NCBI GenBank assembly: GCA_029204225.1
Contig: MU832550.1
Location: forward strand, 1 to 64,000
Reading direction: 5' to 3'
Source: Diphasiastrum complanatum
Lineage: Eukaryota; Streptophyta; Lycopodiopsida; Lycopodiales; Lycopodiaceae
Length of the DNA stretch: 64,000 nt
Shown here: positions 33,531-45,020 of the stretch, one piece after another
Position numbering within the stretch: the stretch's first letter is position 1
Layout: the number at the start of each line of letters is the position of its first letter
Program-made: the position numbers and the translations under genes
Notes under the pieces: model-generated
Told to the model about the DNA's origin: nothing
What the model saw: only the letters and a program-made list of their open reading frames with translations
Database searches by the model: none

Positions 33531-34868
33531 AAAGATAAATCCTTATAATATATCAAAAATCTATTCCAGAAAATTATTTGTTTATCATCATCATCCTCTT
33601 CAATATTCAAACGGATGGTATTGTCATGAAGGAATAATCTCCTTTCATATGGATCCAAAAATTCTAAATTTTTTCTCTTGTTCATATCAATGTAACCCGA
33701 ATAAAGGGCCATTGCAGATGATCTTTTTGTAGTCTCATTGGGAGTATAACCCAATATCTTAATAGCCAAATCTCTTTTCACAAAAATTATTTTATATGTT
33801 CCTCTTGCATACTTATGGCCTCCCAAACAAACTGATAATGATTGGATGGCCATAATGACAGTGGTTGCATATGGACTAAAAGATGAATGATATATAAATA
33901 TCTCATTTATTTTGAAAGCGTTTCAAATAATGAGATAGAGACACATTTTTTCTCCCGGCTAATACACCACGGACGCCTCCATGTCTCATACCAAAGGCAT
34001 CAATTTCAATAGCATCATGTAAACGAGAAAAGAAAAGAAATTTAGAATTATACATAACTCTGCAAACTCAATAAAAAAACTAAACAATATCAATAACAAT
34101 ATAACATCTATGTACCAGCTCATAATCATCGTAATCAACGACGTTTGCTCTGCTAATGTCATGTTCTCCAATGGCATCTACATTTTCGGAGGGGATATAT
34201 TTAGGCCTTGGGGGATTTTTTTTTTTAAATTCCAAAAATTCCTCCTTTGTAGGCAAATTCTTTTCCTAGGCTTTAGATTTTTAAATCATGGCCTCCAAGG
34301 CCTCATTGCCAGATTTCCAATTGCCATCTTTATCATAATTTATCTCACTTTCGAGGTCATCATATGTGTAATCCACAATGTCAGAAAATTCTAATAAATT
34401 TTGAGCAAAAATTGAGAGGATTTCATCCTCTCTCAAATCCAAAACATGTTCTATGTCATTAAATGAAATATAACGTTCATTATTTATAAAATATAAGGGA
34501 ACATCGAGTAGAGTTAATTGATTAACAGGAGTTGTAGATGGAAGAGAATCAGAGAGGATTATAGAACGTGGGAGAGTTTTTTGATAATCTGAAGTCATAG
34601 ATGCTTCAGTTTCAACCCCTATATTAGAATCTGCATCATCTACATCAACTGGAGCAGGTGCAGATGCTTCGATCAATGGAACAATTGAAGATTCAACAAA
34701 CTCATCATTTGGAATTTCAGCAGATATGTAAAAGACAAAAGCCATTCCTTTGATTATAAGACGACATATTTTTTTGTGGATATCACAATATATATTTCTT
34801 TTGAAATGGTCATGCAAGTTAGAGTACTTTCTATTGTGTTTATGCTTAGAGGATGTTTGGGAATGCAC
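33497..34868 (-). CDS. Unidentified spliced gene, convergent with its neighbour
   Basis: A long open first segment (34868-34281, 195 codons) has a basic start, a Ser/Thr/Ala/Asp-rich middle and an acidic end (DIEHVLDLREDEILSIFAQN, then YTYDDLESEINYD). In another frame the sequence continues to about 34110 (AIGEHDISRANVVDYDDYEL). A likely intron (GTACAT..TTTGCAG, about 34057-34112) leads to a block with DAIEIDAFGMRHGGVRGVLA, and the final segment (33853-33497) has GGHKYARGTYKIIFVKRDLA and ends at a stop. Frames are not all reconciled, so exon limits are approximate. The family is not recognised. Its 3' end overlaps the plus-strand gene by about 30 bp. Confidence 0.45.
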
Positions 34869-35044
34869 AGGGTCCTAAAAATGAACGAAACAAAAACTAT
34901 CTATATCCAAAACATGAGTACTAATTATTTGAGAAAAATCAAAATAAGAAATTAAATTATAACGATTCTCATAAACTAGCTTATCGATATCGAAGGAAAC
35001 AAAAAAAAGTACTAGCAAAATACTCTAATTTCTCAGATGGAATG
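34869..35044. other. Spacer upstream of the 34-kb minus-strand gene
   Basis: AT-rich, no coding pattern. Would hold the promoter of that gene if it is expressed. Confidence 0.4.
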
Positions 35045-36900
35045 TCAATGGCATTTAAAAATCAAGAAGTCTGTTATCTGAGGACATGGAGGAACAAGCC
35101 ATATTGAACCTGATATCGGTTCAATGCAACAGAATGATATCGGTAGAGGACAGAACAAGAGTGTACGCGTTGATCCGATATCGCTAGGACAAGATTGAAA
35201 TTTACTACGAGAACACGTCAGAAGTGGGTGATATCGATTCAGCACATCTGAATGAATCCAACCATGCAATGTTTGGGAACTGGCATGTCGATTCGATATC
35301 GTGAGATAGAAAGAAAACAAAAAACTTGTAAGTTCAGAATAAAAGATCACGGAATTAAAATATGACAAGTGGTGTCCATATTTACAGCCAATTCCTGTTG
35401 ATCACAGCCATACATTTATCAAGTAACAAATTGAAAAACACAGCCTATATTTATCCCCCAATTAGAGTGAGACAAATTTGTACCTACACCGAAATACATT
35501 AACTAGTCTATAACTAGATTCAACGAATCATCATTAGGCCTGAACCTAGAATCAGTTCTATGCCGGAATGCATTAAATATTCAATCAGTAGCCTCCTTGA
35601 ATAATTATTAAACAAATAATAAACAAATGATAAATGGATATCATTGAAAAATGTGTACGAGGAGAATTATTACAATCTCTCAATCTATTTAAACAGAGTA
35701 AAGACGAGATTTTTTCTTTTGAGATAATGTTCATTCAGAACATTTTCATTAGTCGTTCATAAGAAGCTCCAATATAATTCTTCTGCATATGAGATATCGG
35801 ATCAGCGCGGAAAATGCTTATTCTGCATACGGACTGAGCGCAAAAAAAAAATTGAAATTTTGGAAACTATTGGACCCCATTATGCATGTTCAAATCTTGA
35901 TTCGGTAAACTCCTCATACTGTCCAAGATTATGGAGAATTTATCGAGTCAAGGTTTGATCATTCATATTCCATCCAATATCGATTCAGCGCGCGAGAAAA
36001 GCACCTTTGGTTTTCAAACGTTGTATATGCGTGTCGATTAGCTATCGGATAAAATACTCGATATCGGATCAACGCGCTTTTAGAGATGACAGTGATTTTT
36101 CACTTGGACTGCTTGCATCGATTCGCTATGGTAGGAAATTATTGGAGTGTATTTTGCATGATCAAATCTTGATTCGGTACTCTTCGATCTGTCCAAAGCT
36201 AAGGAGAATATATCGAATCAAGCTTTGATCATTCATATTATTTTCTAATATCGGATCAGTGCACGGGAATAGAATCTCTGATTTTAACATGCAGTATATG
36301 CACGTCGATTCGCTATTGGGTGAAATAATGACGGCTGGAATATTACGAAATTATTATAATTGGATATAAAAAAGGTTAGGTATCTGTAGCTTAACATTGT
36401 CAATTTCAGCAATAAATTTTAGATGTGACCATTCTTTTCTAGCTTTAAATGTAGATGTGACCATATTTTATACAAAATTAATTCTGTTTTATTCGATATC
36501 GACAAATCATTTTGATGATAGACGGATATTTAGTTTGATTTGATTGAGAAGCCTCGAAAAAATCATCATCGTAATTCAATCCTCAGACATCCAACTCACG
36601 ACGTTTTCAATCATTTCTAAATATCTCTATATATACTGATAGACGACTCTAAATTTTTTTTGCTTAAAGTTATTTTAGTTCTCTACATCCATGCAATAGC
36701 GATACAGCGCGCTCGAAGCAAACCTCTTATGAACCTCAATTACTCTCGCGTGCCCATCCGCTATAAATTATCTGTATTGTAGAGCTCAAGTATCAGTTCG
36801 ACGTGCTTTACCCTTCTTCTCATCCTGGGTTCACCTTCTTCACGCGCTGATCCGATATTGGTCAGTAATGGCACGGACCAAGCAAAGTGCATGAGGCCAC
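35045..36900. repeat. Dispersed GATATCGG(A/T)TCAGCGCG motif field
   Basis: A palindrome-like word of the form (G)ATATCGGATCAGCGCG and variants recurs at about 35105, 35138, 35175, 35228, 35292, 35791, 35977, 36060, 36245, 36500, 36705 and, reversed, 36842. Spacing is irregular and both orientations occur. Clusters of a short word near a transposon's end usually bind its transposase. This is inference only. Confidence 0.7.
35868..36345. repeat. Two degenerate tandem units, period about 272 bp
   Basis: CAAATCTTGATTCGGTA at 35891 recurs at 36163, followed in both by CTGTCCAA, GGAGAATWTATCGARTCAAG and TTTGATCATTCATATT, then the ATATCG motif. Confidence 0.85.
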
Positions 36901-37060
36901 TCTGGTGGAATACCAATCTCGGAAGCCGGACAGGGAAGTCCACAACCACCACCTCGTCCACCACCACCACCTCCTAGGCCAAGGGGCAGAAGAAGAGACC
37001 CACCCTGGCTCAAGGATATTTGAAAGCTACAGAAGACATATAATCTTTTGATTTCGAAAG
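36901..37060. other. Spacer
   Basis: Contains CCACCACC-type simple sequence (36940-36975); no gene recognised. Confidence 0.4.
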
Positions 37061-37079
37061 CTCACATACAGATATCCAA

Positions 37080-37523
37080 ATGGCAGGTGACAAGAAGTCT
37101 ATTTGCAAATGTGAGATGGATGGTAACGGCAATTGAGGCACTGTTTTGTCACCCCTTGCACTTGCCTTTGTAAATAGTCCTCAATATGTACAGTATGACG
37201 AATTGTTAAACACGTATCTTAAAGGTTTAGATCCTCGATACAGTTTTAGGATGTCGAAGACCAATGCTGGTCTCCCCCTCTCTAGTTTAGATACAGGTGA
37301 ATTAGAAAGTAGGGATAAAATGCTAGGTGACAATGTAGGAGGTGGGGCCATTCAATATTGGATGGAGTTTTTCCAGACCCCATTGTTTATAGATGTAGCA
37401 TTGTTTTCTCTTCAATTCATGGCTGTATTTGATTTCCCTAATTTTAAAAGTCTGCACGATGATATACTCCACTACGTCAGACTGGGGACTCCAATTCTCG
37501 TGCTGCCATACATAACAAAGTAA
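37080..37523 (+). CDS. Unidentified gene fragment with splice donor
   Basis: From an ATG at 37080 the frame reads MAGDKKSICKCEMDGNGN, meets a TGA, and continues as 125 codons from 37146 (YDELLNTYLKGLDPRYSFRM, GGGAIQYWMEFFQTP, LHYVRLGTPILVLPYITK). It runs into a consensus donor (AAG|GTAAGT at about 37520). No downstream exon was found before an opposite-strand gene begins. The codon-like composition differs from the AT-rich flanks. The family is unknown. Confidence 0.4.
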
Positions 37524-37559
37524 GTGTCTTTTTTTTTTGATTTTATCTTGTTAAATTTT

Positions 37560-37865
37560 TCATATGAACGGATTCAAATCATGAATGTTGAGCTCATTGC
37601 AAAGATAAGCATGTTGAACTAAAACTTCCGTGATAGATTGACCAGCAGGTGATACTTCAAAATCCATTATCATGCCTTTCCAATAAGTTCTATATATGTT
37701 ATGTGATCTTTTTCTTTTTCGGAATGAGCCTTTTGCAGAGGGATGCATCAAGATCCATTGATATTTTTGATATATTCTTCGTATCCATTGATCTTCTGCA
37801 TTTTTTTCATTGCAAATATTGATTGCATCAATGGTTCCTCTTGGTCTCCGATTATGTGTAGCCAT
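37560..37865 (-). CDS. Small unidentified basic protein, possible exon
   Basis: A 101-codon frame starting MATHNRRPRGTIDAINICNE with a basic patch (FRKRKRSHNIYR, about 53-64) and ending DLNPFI. It lies tail-to-tail with the 37.1-37.5 kb plus-strand frame. No domain is recognised. It may be a transposon accessory gene or a single exon. Confidence 0.35.
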   Translation of the reverse strand: MATHNRRPRGTIDAINICNEKNAEDQWIRRIYQKYQWILMHPSAKGSFRKRKRSHNIYRTYWKGMIMDFEVSPAGQSITEVLVQHAYLCNELNIHDLNPFI

Positions 37866-38309
37866 TAGTCGAAAATACGAGTATGCAAGCTGAGATCGGA
37901 GAGAATGTAGAGATTGCGAGGTAAACTAAGAATGACAATCCAAAATAAGAGATAGAATGAAGAAAATGAGAGGTATACCTATGAATGACAGGAAGTTCCT
38001 TAACTACAAGGATTAGTTAACCACAATTTATGACTATTGATGTCAAATCAACCTCGAGTGAACAATGACGGGCAGCATAAGAGTATTCGGGCAACTGTGG
38101 TCCAATCACAATTGTTTGTTTAGCCCGGCGGGATATTTGAAAATCATGAAAATTTGGCCGAGAAAGTTAAATACAATTTCTGTCCGTCAACCACTGTTAC
38201 AGTTCGCCACAGATGGACACCATTCATTGGGACACATAACCGTTGAAAGCGTGCAAAGTCAAAAACAACATCTTGACAAAGGGTCCATCTTGAGTTCTAA
38301 TATCCCCTA
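37866..38309. other. Region of uncertain content
   Basis: One 81-codon plus frame (38065-38310) without recognised motifs; otherwise non-coding. Confidence 0.4.
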
Positions 38310-38618
38310 ATGTCTTGTTTTGATTAGTTATGATTTTTCCATTAGCATGCACATTGAGAATTTGAGCTAACCTCCCTCTCATCTCTCTCTCTCTCTTTGT
38401 CTCTCTCTCTTCTCTTCTTCTCTTTCTCCTTCACTCTAAATCATGAGATGTGTGTGGTTAGTGTAGGGAAGGGTAGTGTTAAAGGGTGGTAGTGTGAAGA
38501 AAAAGAGTAAGAAGCGTCTAAAACTAGCATCTTGACATAGTTAGGTATACCTATCCAGTGATCTAACCCTTTTTGACAGGTGGAAGGGCTACTCACAACT
38601 ATATCTACACACCCTACA
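38310..38618 (+). repeat. gypsy G1 LTR fragment, plus orientation
   Basis: Aligns to the second half of the 23736-24558 LTR (GAGCTAACCTCC, a CT-rich run, then GAAGGGCTACT and ACCCTACA at 38611-38618). No primer site follows because another element starts 15 bases later. Confidence 0.75.
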
Positions 38619-38633
38619 TATATAACTTCATCT

Positions 38634-39022
38634 TGTTGAGCGTGATAACGCTGGTATAGATTAATAAATTATCAAACTCGGAATATCAGAAGAAGTTTTT
38701 TTATGAAGATTCTAAGTGTGATGTACTACAAAAATATCTACAACTACTTCTTCTACAATTATTACAACTACCTCATAACTATAAGTATATGCACAATGTA
38801 GGCGGACTATCAACGCGAAGTCGTTGGGTCGACTGACAGTATCGAAAAATGTACAATGACTCGAAAAATATAGAATTTTTCAAGTTGATCCAATATCAAA
38901 AAATTCTGAAAACGTCGATCCTGAATTTTTTGATCCTCTGATTAGAAATTCGAGCCTTATGTTCTGGATTTTCAGGATGCTCATTATTGAATGGATTTGA
39001 GGTTGAGCATCGAATTCCAACA
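38634..39022 (-). repeat. copia D 3' LTR, 389 bp
   Basis: Bounded by TGTTGAG and CCAACA, with the polypurine complement CTCCCCCTTAATG immediately inside. Confidence 0.7.
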
Positions 39023-39035
39023 CTCCCCCTTAATG

Positions 39036-39900
39036 TGGATCTTGAAAACTTTTGATTTTCAGATTCAACATATTTTTGAATCTGAGATGGTGCTCCTTTG
39101 ACAGAGCCTTCGTGAAGTAATCTGCTGCCATTGATTATGTCCTATAGTAGACTAATGATACCTCCTTGCTTTGCACTTTCTCTCTTAAATATTGATTTCT
39201 GCTTTTGATATGCTTGTTTCGTGAATGAAATCTCGGATTGAGAGAGGAGAGCACTGGTGCTTTGATTGTCACAGAAAATGGTGGTTGGATGTGACTGTGC
39301 AAGGTCGATGTCTGCTAGCATGTGCCTTAGCCAAATTGCCTCCTTAGTAGCATTCGTGACAGCAATGTATTCTAATTTGGTTGATGATAATGCTACTGAG
39401 GTCTGCTTTTGGCTGTTCCAAGAGATTGGGCCTTGATTGTATAAAAATACAAATCCAGAAGTCGATCTTCTGGTATCAACGTCCTCTACCCAATTTGCAT
39501 CTGTGTATCCTTCTAGAATATTGTAGATTAGATGTCTCCATAGCATATGCTAAGATGTTTGGTTGCTTGGATGTACTTCATGACTTTCAAGAGTGCTTTC
39601 CAATGCATTAGACCCGGATTTGATAAAAACTGGTTGAGTAAACTGATCGAGTATGCAAGGTCTGGTTGAGTGCAGATCATTGCATACATCAGTGAGCCAA
39701 TGATGGTGTGAAATGGATATTGCTTCATCTCCTCTTTTTCTGCCTCAGTTTGCTGAGGAGATTGTTCCTTTGATAGCTTCAGTCTAGGGTCGAGTGAAAA
39801 TAGACTTGGTTTTCAGTTAGCCATTTCATACCTTTCGAGCACGTTGGTGAGATATCTCTGTTGGGTAATAAAAGTCAGTCTGCTGGGTCAAATTCGAAAA
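39036..39900 (-). pseudogene. copia D RT end and RNase H
   Basis: 39728-39528 reads IIGSLMYAMICTQPDLAYSI, the conserved copia segment after RT. 39546-39142 reads GYTDANWVEDVDTRRSTSGF, ISWNSQKQTSVALSSTKLEY and FCDNQSTSALL, the RNase H domain. Family RNase H usually has the catalytic triplet D-E-D. The aspartates are present, while TKLEY replaces the common T(E)AEY. Stops and a frame change separate the two parts. Confidence 0.85.
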
Positions 39901-40100
39901 ATTTTGATTCTGAGACAATAGTGGGCTGAACACTCGACCATCTATTGCATAGAAAATTGGCACACAACAAAGCTTGATCCCAAAAGGATGTAGGAATATT
40001 TGCACCTAACTCATGGCTTTGGCTCCTTTACATAAGATTCTATTCTTCCTCTCGGCCACTCAATTTTGTTTTGGTATCCTTGGACTTGTGTACACAGCCG

Positions 40101-40394
40101 ATAGTTTGGGATACCATCGACACCGAACTATGGAATGCCTACATGAGTTGAGACAAGCTAATTGTCCAGCGATTCGAATTATCGAATCTTAGCTTGATGG
40201 TCGTGAGACATGAAACTATCACACTCAATCGTAATGGAATGTTACAAGAGGAGATACATAGTTAATTGATAGTTTAGCATAATTCTCTTGCAATGATTAG
40301 TTGAACTATCTTTTAGTACCACCTGGCGAGACATAAGTATAGACCAGAAATCAATATAATACATGTAGAAAAATATACAAAATTGTAAGAGGAT
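40101..40394. other. Non-coding between copia D and copia E
   Basis: No recognisable coding segment; may include decayed copia D integrase. Confidence 0.4.
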
Positions 40395-40930
40395 TGTTAG
40401 GTCGCTATGTCACAATGCACTGCCGACTCACTCTAAGAAAAGAAAATACAAAAGATATTATGTTCTTCCACCAGTGGTGTTTGCATTGTATCCGTTATTG
40501 TTTAACTAGATGTTGCATTGTCTGTGATTCGTATTAGCATATCTAGATCCATTAATCTTGCACATTGTGTAGCATGCTTCCGCACTAGATAGCACACTTT
40601 TGTAACATGGTATCAAAGCAGATTCATTAGATACAATATGGCTCTTGATGGCACAAACTATCGGATATGGAAGTTCAAAATAAAGACACTTCCAAACGGC
40701 GAGGGGAATGGTCAGTGACCGATCTCACAGAGCCAAAACCTCCAGAGGAAGATCCGAGGAGAGTGGAATGGATAAGGAGAGATGAACGCGCAATGACGAT
40801 CGTCGTATCCTCCATAAATGAAAAAATTCTCATGCAGATTGAAGATTGCCAGAGCATTTATGAAGCATGAAAAAACTAAAGCAAAAGTATGAAGTGAGGA
40901 CAACCACATCGGTTGACATTTGGCTTGATG
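40395..40930 (+). mobile_element. copia E, 5' end only
   Basis: A short LTR (40395-40607, TGTTAGG...TTGTAACA), a primer site with one mismatch (TGGTATCAAAGC, 40608-40619) and a gag start at 40638 (MALDGTNYRIWKFKIKT). A frame change leads into 40667-40870 (WSVTDLTEPKPPEEDPRRVE). The element is lost after about 40930. Confidence 0.75.
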
Positions 40931-40959
40931 GTAGAGGGCTAGTGACATTTCATCTCATG

Positions 40960-41480
40960 TTGTAATGTTGTTTTATGACCAATCAAAAGAGAGAGATGCA
41001 TAGAAATGGTCCAATCAAATGTAGGAGATGACAACTCAATAGACCAATCAAATTTAGAGGTGATATGCATGAGATTCATTCATTTTACTTTGTTACTACT
41101 CCTTTGGGATCTCAAACTACTATAGGAGAGTGAGAGAGAGCTAATCTACACTTAGTTTTTTGAGAGATAGGGAGATCCTTATAATTTTTTTATCTTCTCT
41201 CTCTACCCGAGAGCTACATGTACTCTTTCTCTCTCTACCCAAGAGCAAGCCAATTCCATACTTAATTTTTTGAAGTAAAAGTTGTCTCACATAGTGAATG
41301 ATGAATGGTAAGTGTTTGATGCATGTTTAGTGTGCTCTTGTCTTAGAAAGTTCAAGCTAGGTTGATTCTATCTTTTGGGCGCTAGATCTATGTGCAATCA
41401 TAGACACCTTAGAAGATCAATCACATTGTTTGAGATGCCCTCACATGTTTGAAATGTACACATTGGCAAAGGTAGGCAAG
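40960..41480 (+). repeat. LTR-like repeat F, copy 1
   Basis: Shares ordered blocks with 44420-44900: TCTCTCTACCC(A/G)AGAG, CTTAGTTTTTTGAG-like, a GCTAGATC...TGTGCAAT segment and CACCTTAGAA..ATCAA.CACATTG. Decayed gypsy polymerase lies between the two copies, so they may be its LTRs. Confidence 0.5.
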
Positions 41481-41499
41481 GGTACAGATGATGAAAACT

Positions 41500-41735
41500 T
41501 AGTAAAATTTCCTTGTTGAAAGAATCACAACCTCCCGCTAGTGAGAAAGTTGGTGACACAAGGAGCTTCGCTGATGTTTCAGTCCAAAGTTATAATGTTC
41601 TAATCGTTGAGGAGGTAGTGGAGGAGATAGCCATTGTTTCTACTGAGGCTCCACTAGAAAATGAAAAAGATGTTAATGACATTGATGATTTTGAGGTGCG
41701 ATGTATTTTATTAATTTTATTATTATAAAGATTGT
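41500..41735 (+). other. Short unassigned open frame
   Basis: A 71-codon frame (41513-41728) rich in Glu/Val (VEEVVEEIAIVSTEAPLENE). It could be a gag or linker remnant. Not recognised. Confidence 0.25.
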
Positions 41736-42520
41736 GTTTATATTTCTTGTAAATTTGTGTCGTGAAATTTTTAAAACTAAATTGAATTTTTTAAAATTTA
41801 TTTGCAATAAAAAAAATTGAATAGTTCTTTGCAGAAAATTTAATTAATCACAATCCTGGAATCAAATAGTGTGATGAATGTTATTTAAACTGATTAGATT
41901 CTAAATATTTTAATTTTTTAAAAAATGTAAACAAAATAATAATTTTTTTAGAATAATATTAACAATTAGATATTATATTTTTTCATAAATCATTTAATTC
42001 TAGTTGTTTCAAATAATTTATTTTGTAGTTACTAATATTTAAATCTTTACTTAAATTTCAAATATCTCTACAAATTTTATAATTTATTATTTCTAAAAAA
42101 TATAAAACTAAAAAAAATACTGATTAACATTTTTGTTTCAATTTCAAAAATATTCTTTTTAATACAAGTACTTTTAATTAAAAAAATTTAAAATATAGAA
42201 ATATTTATTTGGATTTTTTTAAATAATTAAAAATAAAATTTTTATTTAGTTTAGTAGTTGCATGATTGATAATTTTATTTTAAACAAAATTACTATTTAA
42301 TATATGGTAGTTTGAAGATCTTAATAATAATCTATTATTTAAAATATTTACATTATTTTTAATTTAAAATTTAAAAAAAATAGTTGTGATTTTTTTTATT
42401 ATTATATTCATATCAATAGACTCATTTTTGCCTTTATTGTTTTTCCACATTTTTTTATTTTTGAATAATTTGTTTTTTCTTTATTTCTAAAAAGTCATTG
42501 TATCACACACTTCTTGTTTT
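41736..42520. other. Extremely AT-rich island
   Basis: Almost entirely A and T, with runs such as AAATTTAAAAAAAATAG. No coding content and no simple repeat unit. Confidence 0.8.
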
Positions 42521-42829
42521 GCTTCCTCTCATTTGAGTAATCATCGTCACAATTTTCTCTCAATTTTTTTTACGTCGTTCTCCTCTTTCCAATCTCTTTT
42601 CTACCTCCCTTCACCCTCCCTCCTCGCGGTGCCTCCCGGTTCACATTGCCACGAAGATCGACACTCCACAACGTCTGCTGCACAGATGCCTTGGGACTAT
42701 CACCAAATTCATACCAGAGACATGTCATCAGATTCTCATGCAATCTTCTAACGTAATTCCATTGTTGCAAATCATACAGAATAACCAAATATGGAATCGC
42801 AATCCCGAAAACATTATGAATTCTTAGTT

Positions 42830-44290
42830 CTACTTTTCAGTTTAACGAATGTACTTGCGACTCTCAACAAATTATGAATGATCTTTTTCATCCATATATG
42901 CAATATTTTGTAGTTGTATTCCTAGATGATATACGCATTTACAATAACCTTTTCATCCATATATGCAATATTTTGTAGTTGTACTCCTAGATGATATACG
43001 CATTTACAATAAAACTCTTGAGGAGCATGTGAATCATCTCAAAACTGTTTTGCAAATTCTCATTCGAGAAAAAAAAATTTGCTAAATAATCCAAGTGTGA
43101 ATTCTTTAAGCATGAACTAGTATGTCTTGGTCATAATATCACCCCTTTCGGGTTGAAGATTGATAAAGTTAAAATCAAGGCAATGATTGACTAATTAATA
43201 CCAAAAACAATAAAAAAAAATTAAACCTTTTTTTGGATTTATAATATTTTTTTGAGGATCTATAGAGGATAATGCCAAGGTGGTAGCACCTCTTAATAAT
43301 TTAACTGAAGGCAAACTCAATATAAAAACAAAACAAAACAAAAAAAATGACAACCTAGTTCGTCTCTTAATTGAAATAAAAAATTGATAAAGTACTTTTG
43401 AGATACTCAAAAGGTTGATTGGTTTTGCTTCCATATTTTATGTCGCGGATCCAGTTTTATCTTACATCCTGAGAACCGTTGCAAGTAATTCTACGATTGG
43501 AGCAGTTCTTTCATAGAAAGATAGGTCAATGGTGATTGAGAACAAAAAAAATTTACTTCACCTCAGTTGCATTATACAACTCAAAAAATAGAAATTATTT
43601 GTTGCAATTCGTGTACTTCAAACCTGGAGACAATACCATGATAATAAGTTTATAGTGTCTATTGATCACTAGGCTCTGAAATACTTTTCGACTCAAGAGC
43701 TTATGCAAGAATTTGTGCATGAGGTCCGATACATCAAAGGCAGCTCTAATTAACTTACAAATGCTCTAAGTTGGATTGATGAATAAATGAACTTTCATAT
43801 GACCCAAATGCATATATTTCGATGAGAGGATGATATGAAAATTATTCTCATTTTGGTCAAATACGAAAGTTGGTTCATATTGGAATAAATGAGAATAGAA
43901 TCACATGGATCTCAGTTAACCAAAAAAAAATACTGTAAAACATTTCACCATTTGAAATGGATTACTATTTTGGAGCAGAAAAATTTGTGTACCAGGGGAT
44001 GAAATTGAAATAAATAATTAATTAATTGAGTGTCATTATGCACCCTATGCAGGTCATCCAGGCACAGGACTTTAGACTTAGTCAGAAGGAAGTTTTATTG
44101 GCCAAAACTCAAGCCATATGTCGAGTTTTATGTGGTATAGTATAAACTCTATCAGTTAGCCAAAGCTCACACATTCATAGAGGCATATTGTAAGCTTTGT
44201 ATGAGAGTGATTCAAGGAAACTTATCTCCATAGAAAGACATTGTTTTCTCATTGCATCTACGCTTAGTTATGTTTATTACAAGCTTAGAG
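42830..44290 (+). pseudogene. Decayed gypsy RT, RNase H and integrase
   Basis: Plus-strand frames give MNDLFHPYMQYFVVVFLDDI (RT catalytic FLDD), KCEFFKHELVCLGHNITPFG and GLKIDKVKIKAMI, then RNase H traces (YFTSVALYNSKNRNYLL near 43560) and an integrase zinc-domain trace near 44030-44070 (APYAGHPGTG). Stops are very frequent. It lies between the two copies of repeat F. Confidence 0.75.
42886..43015. repeat. Tandem duplication of 65 bp across the RT active-site codons
   Basis: TTTCATCCATATATGCAATA at 42886 recurs at 42951, and both copies run through CCTAGATGATATACGCATTT. Confidence 0.95.
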
Positions 44291-44419
44291 AAGTAAATGC
44301 AGAATACATTAAGTAAACATTTGTGGAGTAGTTATTTTGGCATGGATGATTTTTGTGATCAAAACTGGGCAAGGTATGAAGATTTTGCAAAATCTAGCTT
44401 GATTAGTTTATACTTTCAT

Positions 44420-44910
44420 ATACATATGTAAATCTCACATGTGTGGAGAGAGGCGAAAATCTTGGGGTCCAATCATGATGTAAAAAAATAATCAATGGGG
44501 TCCAATCATTCTAGAGCATTTTCTCATGCTAGATCTCATGCTAGTACTATATGGAAGAGCTCTCTCATTGTACATATGGTTTTTTTGAATGAAAACAATA
44601 AGAGTTTTATCCCTTCACTATGTATTCTCTCTCTACCCAAGTACAAGTCTCTCTTTCTCTCTCTACCCAAGAGCAAGGGCTCTCTCTCACTCTTTGAATG
44701 TGTTTTGGGACTTAGTTTTTTCATGCTAAGTGTTTGCTTTGAGTGAGAAAGTATGAATGATCAATGATGAATGCTCTTGCCTTGAAGATTGTCTAGTTAG
44801 ATTGGTAGCCTCAGTCAAGTGTTAGTATCATGTGCAATGACACCCACCTTAGAAAATCAAACACATTGATTTGTGTGCCCTCACACGTGTGAAAAGGTTT
44901 TGACAAGGCC
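44420..44910 (+). repeat. LTR-like repeat F, copy 2
   Basis: Second copy of the block at 40960-41480. It borders the minus-strand gag at 45.0 kb, so it could instead belong to that element. Boundaries are unclear. Confidence 0.5.
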
Positions 44911-45020
44911 TCAAGACCTTTTATGAGGAGGAAGAAGCCAAGGCTTCTTCAAATATGCAAAGGATCTTTATCAATGAAGTCTTAACTTGGTTGTGGTGAT
45001 TGGGCATGATGTTAGATTGG

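Larger units (their letters stand above)
38634..40100 (-). mobile_element. copia D, 3' portion with internal deletion
   Basis: Minus-strand order from high to low coordinates: an integrase fragment (about 40090-39950, with PKQN.VAERKNRILCKGAKAM), then after a junction RT end and RNase H (39900-39036), a purine tract (39023-39035) and the 3' LTR (38634-39022, ends TGTTGAG and CCAACA on the plus strand). Most of RT is missing. It inserted beside a gypsy LTR remnant. Confidence 0.8.

Noticed and set aside
36901-37020. Proline-rich peptide from CCACCACC sequence
   Set aside because: Simple-sequence translation with stops close by; insufficient for a gene.
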